A DNA stretch of 64,000 bases from Bacilli bacterium. GTDB taxonomy: Bacteria; Bacillota_I; Bacilli_A; RF39; UBA660. The translations under genes were made by a program, and so were the position numbers. Below, one piece after another: positions 44,213-52,894 of the stretch (positions are counted from its first letter, which is position 1; every line of letters begins with the position of its first letter). Location: contig JAFYEA010000027.1 in the NCBI GenBank assembly GCA_017544525.1, forward strand, positions 3,521 through 67,520. Direction: 5' to 3'. The notes under the pieces were generated by a model. The model was not told the DNA's origin, made no database searches, and saw nothing but the letters and a program-made list of their open reading frames with translations.

Positions 44213-44575
44213 TTAGAATAAATTAATTATCTTTTTAAAAAATAATGCAATTATTAATACTTGAATAATTATAATCGCAGAACTAATAATAATTAGTTTA
44301 ATATTTCTTTTATCTTTATATCTAATATAACCAACTAATGAGAATATTAATGATATAATTGCCCATGGAAAGAACAAATTAAACAAAGAAATGAATGCTA
44401 AAAGAGGTGAAATTAATTTAGTAATTAAACATCCAATAGCGAAATAGTAATAATCATTACTATAATTCTTGTTAACAACTTTTTTCTTATTATTTAGCTT
44501 AACTACTTTACTTCCACACTTAGAACATACTTCATCAGTTTCATTTAATTCATTATTACATCTATAACATTTCAT
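44213..44575 (-). CDS. Zinc-ribbon membrane protein
   Basis: 120 residues: N-terminal CYRCNNELNETDEVCSKCG zinc ribbon (two CxxC), a basic linker, then about three membrane helices (ITKLISPLLAFISLF, FPWAIISLIFSLVGYI, IIISSAIIIIQVLIIALFF). No Shine-Dalgarno is present: a TAAAAT -10 box with upstream TTGTTA (17-bp spacer) ends 6 nt before ATG, suggesting a leaderless mRNA. Function unknown. Confidence 0.75.
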   Translation of the reverse strand: MKCYRCNNELNETDEVCSKCGSKVVKLNNKKKVVNKNYSNDYYYFAIGCLITKLISPLLAFISLFNLFFPWAIISLIFSLVGYIRYKDKRNIKLIIISSAIIIIQVLIIALFFKKIINLF

Positions 44576-44615
44576 ACTTAAATTTTAACATATTATAATT
44601 TTTATAACAAATAAA

Positions 44616-44636
44616 AAGTTGATATTAAATCAACTT
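44616..44636 (-). terminator. Terminator after the thioredoxin-like membrane protein
   Basis: Stem AAGTTGAT/ATCAACTT, 5-nt loop, TTTTTATTT on the minus strand. Confidence 0.8.
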
Positions 44637-45387
44637 ATTTTTTATTAGTCTTTTTTGCTGTACTTTTTTTAACTGGGTTTTTAGTTGTTGTTTTTTTTGT
44701 GTTTTTCTTTTTCTCTGCTTGAGCCTTCATTCTTCCTTTTTCAAGTTCATATCCAGCTTTTGATAATAAAGATGCTTTTGCTTTTTTAGTTTCTTTTTTA
44801 ATCATTTTATCTAATTCATCAGTTTCATATTCATTTGTTTGTTTTGAACTAAACATAAAGAATAGAACAACTATTAATGCAAAACCTGCTAGAATTGCAA
44901 ATACTAATCCAAGTGATCCTGTTGAAGAAGAAAAATCGACTTCATGTTCACCTATCATACATTTTTCACCATTCATAGCGCATCCAACTATATCTTTATC
45001 ACCATTTTCATATGCTTTAGCAATAATTGTTTCTAAATCTTCACTATAACCTGCTGCAGCATAAATATCACTAATAATTACAAATGGTGTAGATTTATAA
45101 TCTGCATTTTCAAAACCGGCTTTTTTAAACTCTTTAGCAAGCTTTTCTCCTAATTTATAATCTTTTCCTTTTGCCCAAGTTTCATGGTCAACATATAATT
45201 CTTTTCTAACAATTTCAAATGTCTTACCATAATTTTTTAATCCCTCTAAATATTGAATTTCTGCTTCACAATAAGGACATTCTCCTGCTTCAAAGATATA
45301 TACATTTACTTTTGCTTTTTCTTCTGCCATTAATACACTAGGTACAAAGCAGAATAATGTTAATAATACAACCAAAAATTTCTTCAT
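44635..45387 (-). CDS. Secreted thioredoxin-fold protein with membrane anchor
   Basis: 250 residues from ATG 45387 behind AGGAGGGAAAAT. Signal peptide (KKFLVVLLTLFCFVPSVLMA), then thioredoxin-fold domain with CPYC active site in FEAGECPYC and a cis-Pro region STPFVI. A membrane helix (GSLGLVFAILAGFALIVVLF) lies near residue 165, followed by a cytoplasmic Lys/Thr-rich tail. The Cys pair GCAMNGEKC is also extracytoplasmic. Probably a thiol-disulfide protein; direction of reaction unknown. Confidence 0.75.
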   Translation of the reverse strand: MKKFLVVLLTLFCFVPSVLMAEEKAKVNVYIFEAGECPYCEAEIQYLEGLKNYGKTFEIVRKELYVDHETWAKGKDYKLGEKLAKEFKKAGFENADYKSTPFVIISDIYAAAGYSEDLETIIAKAYENGDKDIVGCAMNGEKCMIGEHEVDFSSSTGSLGLVFAILAGFALIVVLFFMFSSKQTNEYETDELDKMIKKETKKAKASLLSKAGYELEKGRMKAQAEKKKNTKKTTTKNPVKKSTAKKTNKK

Positions 45388-45414
45388 ATTTTCCCTCCTA
45401 TTTACACAATTAAT

Positions 45415-45443
45415 AATGTAACACAATAATAATTTTAAGTCAA
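45415..45443 (-). promoter_or_regulatory. Promoter of the thioredoxin-fold protein gene
   Basis: TTGACT (45438-45443), 17-bp spacer, TACATT (45415-45420) on the minus strand. Confidence 0.6.
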
Positions 45444-45445
45444 TT

Positions 45446-45670
45446 TTACTTTTGACTTTTTTTGAATAAATAATAATAAATAAATCCTAGGATTAGTAAT
45501 ATTCCCCCAACTATAAAACTGAGTGTTCCACTTGTATCTGCTTTTACTTCAAATACTCCACTTATTAACCAACACAAACTACATAATAAATATAACATGG
45601 CTACTGTTTTCTTATTAATAGTTTTTTTCTCTTCTTTTTTATTTGTTGTTTTTACTTCTTTCTTTTTCAT
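45446..45670 (-). CDS. Small two-helix membrane protein
   Basis: 74 residues. A Lys-rich N-terminus (MKKKEVKTTNKKEEKKTINKK in part) precedes two membrane helices (VAMLYLLCSLCWLISGVF, LSFIVGGILLILGFIYYYLF) and ends KKSQK. AAGGAGTCATA precedes ATG, which overlaps the NUDIX stop. Function unknown. Confidence 0.7.
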   Translation of the reverse strand: MKKKEVKTTNKKEEKKTINKKTVAMLYLLCSLCWLISGVFEVKADTSGTLSFIVGGILLILGFIYYYLFKKSQK

Positions 45671-46164
45671 TATGACTCCTTATACTTTAATATTTCATTA
45701 AAAAGCATCGCATGCCCTTTGTTCATTTGCCCTTTAGCAATAATATCTTTTATTTCTTCAACACTCATATATTTAACAAATTCAACTTCGCTTTCTTGAA
45801 TCTTAATTTTACTAACATCTATATCTTTCTTTAAATAATATAAAAATCTAAGCGGAAAATCAAATAATCTATATCCCAATTTAACAACTTCATCAATAGT
45901 AATATCAACTCCAAGTTCCTCTTTTACTTCTCTTATAATAGTACTATCGGCATCTTCATTATGATCTATATGCCCACCAGTAGATGAGTATTCCTTATTT
46001 TCTTTTGATGTTTTTTGAATCAGAAATTCTCCTTTACTATTTTCAATAAAAATGATTGCAACCGCTATATGTTCATTATCACTGAAAACTTCATTTTTGT
46101 TGCCTCTTTCAACAACTCTTCCTGTCCTATTACCATTATTATCATATACATCTAATAATTCCAT
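45670..46164 (-). CDS. NUDIX hydrolase (IDI/YfcD-like)
   Basis: 164 residues. It opens ELLDVYDNNGNRTGRVVERG, a signature shared with isopentenyl-diphosphate isomerase-like and YfcD-type Nudix proteins. Nudix box GGHIDHNEDADSTIIREVKE followed by ELG. AAAGGAGAGAAT precedes ATG. Enzyme activity on phosphorylated small molecules; substrate unclear. Confidence 0.85.
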   Translation of the reverse strand: MELLDVYDNNGNRTGRVVERGNKNEVFSDNEHIAVAIIFIENSKGEFLIQKTSKENKEYSSTGGHIDHNEDADSTIIREVKEELGVDITIDEVVKLGYRLFDFPLRFLYYLKKDIDVSKIKIQESEVEFVKYMSVEEIKDIIAKGQMNKGHAMLFNEILKYKES

Positions 46165-46202
46165 ATTCTCTCCTTTATTTATAATATAATTATATAATAA
46201 AA

Positions 46203-46219
46203 AGTCGCATTTTGCGACT
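46203..46219 (-). terminator. Terminator of the SipW/TasA-like operon
   Basis: Stem AGTCGCA/TGCGACT, 3-nt loop, TTTTTATT on the minus strand, just after the Hint protein gene. Confidence 0.85.
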
Positions 46220-46223
46220 ATTA

Positions 46224-48566
46224 TTATTTTGATATAAAATGCATCGAGTGATTTACTTTTACTTTATCAAGTGGTTTATAGTATTTATCCTCTGATGTTG
46301 AATACCAATATCTTACCCCCAACACTTTAGGCAATATATAATAACTGCCTTCTTCATATAATATATTAACATTTAAATTGTTATCTTTGTCAGTAGTTAC
46401 TTCCCATAACCTTTTTCCTTTGTTATTCTTTGGTACTTCTAAAAGCATATTTTTATTCATTTGGTTATTTAATAAATATACTTTAAATGTAGTTTTATCA
46501 AGCCCATATCTTTCTAATATTTTTCCTTCTTCCGCTCTTAAACCGTTAAACATGTAATAAGGCATTATATCACTAAATTCATTATATGAGTATAAATTGT
46601 TTTTATTATTAATTAGATTATTTCTATATTCTTTAGGCCATGTTACATTCTTATCAAAACCATATAAGTTAGAAAGAATAACAGTACCATCTGTTGTTAA
46701 GAAATCATTAGCAATTATATTATAATATCTTGTAGATACAACATGATAATAATTAACCTCTTTATTAATAAATTCTATTTTTTTGATACTTACTTCTTTT
46801 AATCTACCATTAATAACTTTATATACCTCAGTCCCTACTTTAAACTTACTATAATCATCTACTGATATAAATTCATTATGAGTTTTGCTAAATATACCAT
46901 GATATCCTACCGTATTAAGTTCACTACCATCGGAGAATATAGTATGTTGATATTTATTAATGCTGGATGTTTTCTCTATCCATATTGGATATTCAGGTAT
47001 TAAACTACCAGTATCGTAACTCCATACAGATAATAAATCATTATAATTAATATCTTCTATATTTTTATATCTACCATTGTTTAGTAACACTTTAGTCCCT
47101 TCAACTAAACATATACCCCCACCAGTAGCTCTAGCTGTTATTGTAATTGGTCCAGTAACATTATTAATTGTAATTCTACCATTATTAGAATTATATGAAT
47201 AACCAGAAGTTAAATTATTTCCATTCATATTAATCGTAATAGAGTTAGGTAAATTATAATTTCCAGAAACAGACAACGTTGCTGTATATTGAGTACCAAT
47301 TACGGCAGTATCAGCACCACTCTTACTAATATTTGTAAGATTATATGTTACATCAAATACCCAAGTATATGTTGAACTAGTACTTCTAGAACAATAGCCG
47401 CTACTTGTAGTACAATCAGTTGCTTTATTTTTACCATTGTTTCCTTTAGAATCTATTCCATACACTTTAAAATAATATGTTCCATTACTTAAACCAGTAA
47501 CAGTGAATGATGTATTTGAAGAACTAGTATTTTGACTACTACAATTATTACTAGAATCACATGTATCAACGACATAATCAGTAATATTATTTATATCTGT
47601 TGCATCCCATGTTAAATTAACTTTTCCATTTTCTGCTACAAATGTTGCATTAACATTACTAATAATTGGTGGTTCACTATCAAGTAAAGTTTCATCTTTA
47701 TCAACAAGAACTTTTACACTTCCTAAACTAGTATTACCATTAGCCGTTATAAACGTTAAATTAACGTTCTGTTGATTAGTAGCAAAACTAACTCCATTTT
47801 TTCTTTCTATATAAATGTCATATGTTTGTGTATTATTAGCACCTACTGTTAAAGTCCCCAGATTATTACCATTAGCATTTACTAACTTAAAATTAGAATT
47901 GCTAATTGATAAATCAAAACTTTGCGTTGTTTCATAAGTATTAATTACTGTTAATACAACTTTATCTCTTACTGTACTTCCTCTTAAATTAACACTACTA
48001 TTACTTGGTATGCTTCCAAGTAGGTTGCCAGTTGGTTCTTCATCCTCTTCAGTTACATTTACATTTGTGTCTCCACTAACATTATAGTCGCCTGGAGTTG
48101 TTGGATACATATATATAGTTATTGAAAAAGTTTTAGTTGACAATTCAGGTATTGTTTCGCCAACTTCAATACCACTTAATTCATATGAAACATTCATATT
48201 AGGATTATTTGTTGTTTCAATTGAAGGATTAAATACAGCACTAGCAAATTCATAATCATAAAAAGAAGTATTACTAATTGTAATACTATATGTAGCACTA
48301 TATTCATCATCTAATGCACTATTAGATGGTACATTAAAATTTAAATTAAAATTAATACTGTCCTTTGTAAAAGTAGGATCTTCAGGATTTTGAAGATTAT
48401 TATTGCTTGTTAAAGTAACATTTGTAATAGCAATTTCTCCATTCTTTCCAAAATAAACACTACCTTGAGTTGTTACTCTAGCTCCATAAACAGCATACCC
48501 AATTGTTGTAAACAAAAAAATGAAAATTGTAATTATAGTTATAATAAGTCTATACTTATTTTTCAT
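46224..48566 (-). CDS. Surface protein with SipW-type signal, Fn3 domain and C-terminal Hint domain
   Basis: 780 residues from ATG 48566 (AAAGGATGTGATTATA upstream). The signal region IFIFLFTTIGYAVYGARVT resembles SipW-dependent precursors. Beta-sandwich domains follow, then an Fn3 domain (GKVNLTWDATDINNITDYVV). Near residue 500, GGGICLVEGTKVLLNNG begins a Hint (intein/hedgehog) domain: Cys1 block A, TVGYHGIF as block B, YYNIIANDFLTTDG as the last block. The usual terminal His-Asn is absent, so N-terminal cleavage or thioester chemistry rather than splicing is likely. Last gene of the operon. Confidence 0.8.
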   Translation of the reverse strand: MKNKYRLIITIITIFIFLFTTIGYAVYGARVTTQGSVYFGKNGEIAITNVTLTSNNNLQNPEDPTFTKDSINFNLNFNVPSNSALDDEYSATYSITISNTSFYDYEFASAVFNPSIETTNNPNMNVSYELSGIEVGETIPELSTKTFSITIYMYPTTPGDYNVSGDTNVNVTEEDEEPTGNLLGSIPSNSSVNLRGSTVRDKVVLTVINTYETTQSFDLSISNSNFKLVNANGNNLGTLTVGANNTQTYDIYIERKNGVSFATNQQNVNLTFITANGNTSLGSVKVLVDKDETLLDSEPPIISNVNATFVAENGKVNLTWDATDINNITDYVVDTCDSSNNCSSQNTSSSNTSFTVTGLSNGTYYFKVYGIDSKGNNGKNKATDCTTSSGYCSRSTSSTYTWVFDVTYNLTNISKSGADTAVIGTQYTATLSVSGNYNLPNSITINMNGNNLTSGYSYNSNNGRITINNVTGPITITARATGGGICLVEGTKVLLNNGRYKNIEDINYNDLLSVWSYDTGSLIPEYPIWIEKTSSINKYQHTIFSDGSELNTVGYHGIFSKTHNEFISVDDYSKFKVGTEVYKVINGRLKEVSIKKIEFINKEVNYYHVVSTRYYNIIANDFLTTDGTVILSNLYGFDKNVTWPKEYRNNLINNKNNLYSYNEFSDIMPYYMFNGLRAEEGKILERYGLDKTTFKVYLLNNQMNKNMLLEVPKNNKGKRLWEVTTDKDNNLNVNILYEEGSYYILPKVLGVRYWYSTSEDKYYKPLDKVKVNHSMHFISK

Positions 48567-48571
48567 TATAA

Positions 48572-49624
48572 TCACATCCTTTCCATTTTTCTTCTACTCA
48601 TTGTATATTTCCAAGCATTTTTGTCACTTAGTAATATAAAATAACTCTTATATTCTCCTTTAAAGAAATTTATTGGCATTCTTACTTCACTATGAGCATC
48701 TAATAACTCATTAAATGAAGATACTGATATAACATTATAATCATTTAAATCAGGTATTTTCTTTATGTTAACAATTATGCCGTCATATGTATTTAAAATT
48801 TTCTTAAGTTCATTTTCATATCTATTTAAATTATCTTTAGCTTTAGAAACATATATTAATAATATTATACAAATTACAATTGCTCCAATATATATATACC
48901 CTAATGTTTTAAATATTTCTACTCTATTTTCATCTATTATTACACTTACTTCTTTAACATCACTTGGTACTGATTCTTCAACTACGGCATCAATTGTCAT
49001 CTCTGATAGAGGTACTTGAATCATCATCTTACTACTAATAGGAACATTAACTTCATTTTCATCAATAGTAGTTTTTAATTTAGAATCTATATTCAAATAT
49101 ATTTTTAATATACCTTCTGCTGTACTTAATCCATATTTCTTTTTAAAAGAATTTAATCTACTATTGTATATATTATAATCTACGTCTACATTCTCATGTA
49201 TAGAAAATTCGCTTAACTCTTTAATGCTCATTGACTTTTCATCAGTTATTTTGTATTCTTCATCCCAATAACTATTTTCACTATTTGATTTTTTAGATTC
49301 GATAACTGCTGATATATAATATCTATAATCTCCACTTACAGGATGATCAAATTTAATATTATAATCATAATCAACTTTAATATATTTAATTAAACTAGCA
49401 ATATATGATTTACCATCTTTTTTTTCCAAGTATTCTTGATCAAAGAAATCATTTTTCTTTAGATAAACCTTATAATCAATTTTACTTTCATCCTCTTGAT
49501 ATTTTAAAGTTGCTTTTTTTTCTTCAAAGTAACCGTTTCTATACATATATAAATCAATGCAAGAGAAAAGAATTATTCCAAATACACATAGTATTTGAAT
49601 AAGAAAATATTTCTTACTGTTCAT
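48572..49624 (-). CDS. DUF5305-like bitopic membrane protein
   Basis: 350 residues: an N-terminal membrane helix (YFLIQILCVFGIILFSC), a long extracytoplasmic domain with IDYKVYLKKNDFF, YIASLIKYIKVDYDYNI and RYYISAVIES, and a second membrane helix (GYIYIGAIVICIILLIYV) near residue 255, then a cytoplasmic part. The pattern resembles DUF5305 proteins found next to ER-type signal peptidases in Bacillota and archaea. GGGGAGATGAGTT precedes ATG, which overlaps the signal peptidase gene. May present or assemble the fibre protein. Confidence 0.65.
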   Translation of the reverse strand: MNSKKYFLIQILCVFGIILFSCIDLYMYRNGYFEEKKATLKYQEDESKIDYKVYLKKNDFFDQEYLEKKDGKSYIASLIKYIKVDYDYNIKFDHPVSGDYRYYISAVIESKKSNSENSYWDEEYKITDEKSMSIKELSEFSIHENVDVDYNIYNSRLNSFKKKYGLSTAEGILKIYLNIDSKLKTTIDENEVNVPISSKMMIQVPLSEMTIDAVVEESVPSDVKEVSVIIDENRVEIFKTLGYIYIGAIVICIILLIYVSKAKDNLNRYENELKKILNTYDGIIVNIKKIPDLNDYNVISVSSFNELLDAHSEVRMPINFFKGEYKSYFILLSDKNAWKYTMSRRKMERM

Positions 49625-50747
49625 AACTCATCTCCCCTCTTCTAAAGTATTCATTAATCCATATCGTTGGATATCCAATATACTTAATCTTATATTCTAC
49701 TTTTCCTAATAGTTCAGAAGCATTAACATCAAAATAGTCTACACTATTATTATTATCTCCTTTTGTTTTCAAAACTTTCCCTGAATTTGTAATATTAACT
49801 ATTCTATGAGTTATTATAGTATCACTTTTTTTAAACGCTATTATATCTCCAATTGCAAGTTCATCTATATCTTTTACTTTCCTATAGATGATAGCATCTC
49901 CCTTTTGATATATAGGGACCATCGAATTAGACCCAATAGCTACTAATTTATATCTTAGAATACCAGATATTAATACTACTACAACTATTAACATAGCCAA
50001 TATTGGAAAATATATTACTCTAGTACTTACTTTAGCTGCGTATTTATCACTCTTTTCAGCATACATGATAGACTTACTAGAAAAGAAGTAAATAATATAA
50101 GTTAATAACACATTATATACTGAGAATAAATAATTTCCTAAACTTGGAATTATAGGTAATATATACTCATATAAAGTGATAACCGCCTTAAACAAAATGC
50201 AAGGTATTATACCTACTTTATATGATAAATAAGAGCATAATAATTCCCTAGAAATAACTGGTAAAGCAACAACACTAATAAAGATAAAAACAATTTCTCT
50301 ATCTTCAAAATTATATCCACTTATTTCTATTATAATATTTAATACACACATAATAATTGTGAAAATAACTATCGGTATTATACCTTTAATTGTTTTCTTA
50401 ATAATTGTATATCTTAGTAGTTCTTCAGCAACTATGACTAAGAATTCAAGTATTATTACTCTTGCAATATAACTTAAATTAAATGAAAAAATAGTCCTAT
50501 TAAAACCTACAAATAATCCTGTTGCATAAGAAACTATAAAGAATGACAAAAGACATGCTATTATTATTCTAATTACATTTGATTTAACATAAGAGTTATT
50601 CCTATAATAACCAAATAATAGATATGTAATAACAGCAAGTACAATTATTGAAATACTTAATAAATTATTATTTTGTAATATCACATTAAATACTATAATA
50701 GAAATAACTAGCAATAATTCTATTATGTATAATTTTAAATTTTTCAT
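49614..50747 (-). CDS. ER-type (SipW-like) signal peptidase with polytopic N-terminal domain
   Basis: 377 residues. About seven to eight membrane helices in residues 1-260 precede an S26 peptidase domain: GSNSMVPIYQKGDAIIYRKV with catalytic Ser, and IITHRIVNI with His in place of the Lys of normal bacterial enzymes, the Ser/His form found in SipW and eukaryotic signalases. The N-terminal domain has VAEELLRYTIIK, faintly like CPBP intramembrane proteases. Sits between the fibre-like and DUF5305-like genes, so those precursors are the likely substrates. Confidence 0.85.
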   Translation of the reverse strand: MKNLKLYIIELLLVISIIVFNVILQNNNLLSISIIVLAVITYLLFGYYRNNSYVKSNVIRIIIACLLSFFIVSYATGLFVGFNRTIFSFNLSYIARVIILEFLVIVAEELLRYTIIKKTIKGIIPIVIFTIIMCVLNIIIEISGYNFEDREIVFIFISVVALPVISRELLCSYLSYKVGIIPCILFKAVITLYEYILPIIPSLGNYLFSVYNVLLTYIIYFFSSKSIMYAEKSDKYAAKVSTRVIYFPILAMLIVVVVLISGILRYKLVAIGSNSMVPIYQKGDAIIYRKVKDIDELAIGDIIAFKKSDTIITHRIVNITNSGKVLKTKGDNNNSVDYFDVNASELLGKVEYKIKYIGYPTIWINEYFRRGEMSYEQ

Positions 50748-50770
50748 TTTAACCAGCCCCAAGAAAATAT

Positions 50771-50802
50771 GTAAGAATTATCCTTTAATGGATAATTCTT
50801 AC
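50771..50802 (-). terminator. Long hairpin between TasA-like gene and signal peptidase
   Basis: Perfect 13-bp stem GTAAGAATTATCC/GGATAATTCTTAC, 6-nt loop, followed only by ATATTTTC. Likely a partial terminator or 3'-stabiliser giving much more fibre mRNA than peptidase mRNA. Confidence 0.7.
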
Positions 50803-50813
50803 ATTACTTGTTA

Positions 50814-51368
50814 TTAGTTTGCGTCAATATAATCAAATTGAGCAGTTAAAGTTACGTTTTGATCAGTTGATGGTAAATCTGTTGCATTTGCTGGTTTAAC
50901 ATATGAAACAGTAACTGTTACAGTTGCAGTTGCATGATTTTGAGCTGCTAATCCAATACTTAAATTATCAGTTGTTTGAGTATAATCAGTTCCAGCATAA
51001 TTTACAGTATAAGTAATATATTTAGCTTGTTCAGTTGTTAAACCTGTCATAGTTATCTTCTTTAAAGTTGCATCGATTGTACCAAAGTTCTTAACATTTA
51101 CAGTAAATGAATAAGTAGAACCTGGTGATGGTAATGTTACACTATAAGTAATAGCTGTATTACCAACTTCTTTTGATGATGCTTTAATATCAGAAGTTTC
51201 ATTAAACGTACTAGTATCAAAATGTACATCCCATTTAGAAGCGGTAAATGTAGCAGTACCAGTAATACTTAAGTTTTGTTCATAAACGGCAAAACCTACA
51301 GACATAGCAAGTACAGCAATTGCCAAAATAACTATTATAATATTTTGTAAACTTTTCTCTTTTCTCAT
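50814..51368 (-). CDS. TasA/CalY-like SipW-dependent secreted protein
   Basis: 184 residues. Signal IIIVILAIAVLAMSVGFAVY is followed by EQNLSITGTATFTAS, the hallmark of SipW-dependent substrates. The mature protein is beta-rich, Thr/Ala-rich and has no Cys, in keeping with TasA/camelysin-type biofilm fibre subunits. GGGAGGATAAT precedes ATG. It is the first gene of the operon and followed by a partial terminator, as expected for a major subunit. Fibre formation is inferred. Confidence 0.78.
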   Translation of the reverse strand: MRKEKSLQNIIIVILAIAVLAMSVGFAVYEQNLSITGTATFTASKWDVHFDTSTFNETSDIKASSKEVGNTAITYSVTLPSPGSTYSFTVNVKNFGTIDATLKKITMTGLTTEQAKYITYTVNYAGTDYTQTTDNLSIGLAAQNHATATVTVTVSYVKPANATDLPSTDQNVTLTAQFDYIDAN

Positions 51369-51455
51369 ATTATCCTCCCATATTATATATTAATATTATC
51401 ATTTTTCATTTATTTATTCAATATTTATTGTAATTGAAGTGTAAAAAAACTATCA

Positions 51456-52391
51456 TTAGTTCTTTAATATTTTATAAACATCATATGCATTTTTGTATAA
51501 AATCATATCTGCTTCTTCTTCATTAAAATATTTTAATAGTTCAGTTTTTATATTACGCTTAATATTCTTATATTCATATATAGGCCTATAATTATAAATA
51601 TCATCAATATCACTAGCAAATCTCATATCATCAGTTGATAACATCACTCTATTTGTTCCTATTATCTTACTAATATATTTAATATGTTTTAAATATTCAT
51701 CACTATATTCCTCATATGTTTTTTTCTCATCTAAAAAATACTTATTTGATATTACTCCCACATATCCATCTACTTCTTTTATACATTCTAGTTGCTTATC
51801 TGTTAAATTTCTAGGTATATTATGAAGAACTCTTGCATTTGAATGGCTAGCATAACAAATTACCTTTTTACCTTTATTTTTATTATTCTTTATTACTTCC
51901 ATAATATCATAAAAAGTTTTTTCATTAGCATGCGATAAATCAATTCCAATTCCTAAATCAATAGCTTTATTTATAAATCTTTTACCAAACTCAGTTAATC
52001 CCTTTTTGCTTCTATTACCAGAACCATATTTGTTTTTGTTATTCCATACAAGTAGCATTGATCTTAACCCTTCTTTATATAATAACTCTAAATCAGATAT
52101 ATTTACGTAATCACAACCTTCTATACTATATACAAAATCAATATTAGGTAAAAATCTTTCTAATATTCTTTTGGATTTTTTAAACATTTCTAAAATGGAT
52201 ACGTTTTCATCAAAATAGTTTTTATGTAATTCTTTAATCATTTCTTCTTTAGACATAAAATATAGATTAGCAAATATACACTTAACTCCACTATTCTTTA
52301 TTTCATTAGAAAACTTTTCTATATCACTATAGTCATTCCTTAAAAAACATCTATAACAAATTGACAATAAATCATAATGAGTATCTACCAT
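51456..52391 (-). CDS. Membrane dipeptidase family (M19) hydrolase
   Basis: 311 residues from ATG 52391 (AGAAGGGGTTAAA upstream). M19 marks: MVDTHYDLLS (metal HxD), IDLSHANEKTFYDIM, CYASHSNARVLHNIPRNLT and RVMLSTDDM. Such enzymes cut dipeptides, including D-amino-acid peptides. The third metal Glu is not obvious in the middle of the protein (SIEGCD may supply it). Follows the HD gene with overlapping ribosome site. Confidence 0.85.
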   Translation of the reverse strand: MVDTHYDLLSICYRCFLRNDYSDIEKFSNEIKNSGVKCIFANLYFMSKEEMIKELHKNYFDENVSILEMFKKSKRILERFLPNIDFVYSIEGCDYVNISDLELLYKEGLRSMLLVWNNKNKYGSGNRSKKGLTEFGKRFINKAIDLGIGIDLSHANEKTFYDIMEVIKNNKNKGKKVICYASHSNARVLHNIPRNLTDKQLECIKEVDGYVGVISNKYFLDEKKTYEEYSDEYLKHIKYISKIIGTNRVMLSTDDMRFASDIDDIYNYRPIYEYKNIKRNIKTELLKYFNEEEADMILYKNAYDVYKILKN

Positions 52392-52392
52392 T

Positions 52393-52839
52393 TTAACCCC
52401 TTCTAAATATTTCTTTAGTAGCACATATTTTATCACTTAAACACAAAATAATACTCTCTTTATATTTAGGTATTCTCATATTTAATGGAAACATATGCGT
52501 ATATATCATATTCTTTTCTATTTTATTTAATTCAAATTCTTTTTCTGCATTTATTAGTGCTCTTTTAGCATGAATAAAACCATGCCAATTATGACTCTTA
52601 TCTTTTTCATGCCAATCATATAAAAAATAATCATGCAATAAGCATCCTCTAATTAATGTTTTTCTATCTACTTTAATTTTAAATTTTTCTACAATTCTTA
52701 ATGCATAGATAGCAACATTTATAGTATGATCATATATACTAACATTACTATGTTGAATATAGTTTTTTTGACTAATAAAATTTTTGTTATATAATATATC
52801 ACTGGCATTTTCTTCAATTAGTTTATAATACTTATTCAT
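52393..52839 (-). CDS. HD-domain phosphohydrolase
   Basis: 148 residues. HD motifs: HTINVAIYALRIV, LLHDYFLYDWH, IHAKRALINAEK and MIYTHMFPLNMRIPKYKE followed by LSDKICATKE, the metal-ligand set of small HD hydrolases. Substrate unknown. ATG 52839 preferred over an in-frame GTG. A TATAAT box begins 4 nt after the T run of the preceding terminator. Confidence 0.82.
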   Translation of the reverse strand: MNKYYKLIEENASDILYNKNFISQKNYIQHSNVSIYDHTINVAIYALRIVEKFKIKVDRKTLIRGCLLHDYFLYDWHEKDKSHNWHGFIHAKRALINAEKEFELNKIEKNMIYTHMFPLNMRIPKYKESIILCLSDKICATKEIFRRG

Positions 52840-52869
52840 TTTTATCACGCTATAATTATAACATAAAAA

Positions 52870-52889
52870 ATAACTGATTACTCAGTTAT
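52870..52889 (-). terminator. Terminator after mgtC
   Basis: Stem ATAACTGA/TCAGTTAT, 4-nt loop, TTTTTT, then TATGTTATAAT for the HD gene. Confidence 0.8.
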
Positions 52890-52894
52890 CTTTT

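Noticed and set aside
46224..48566. Hint domain as a true splicing intein
   Set aside because: It lies at the very C-terminus with no C-extein and without the terminal His-Asn plus nucleophile, so full splicing is unlikely.
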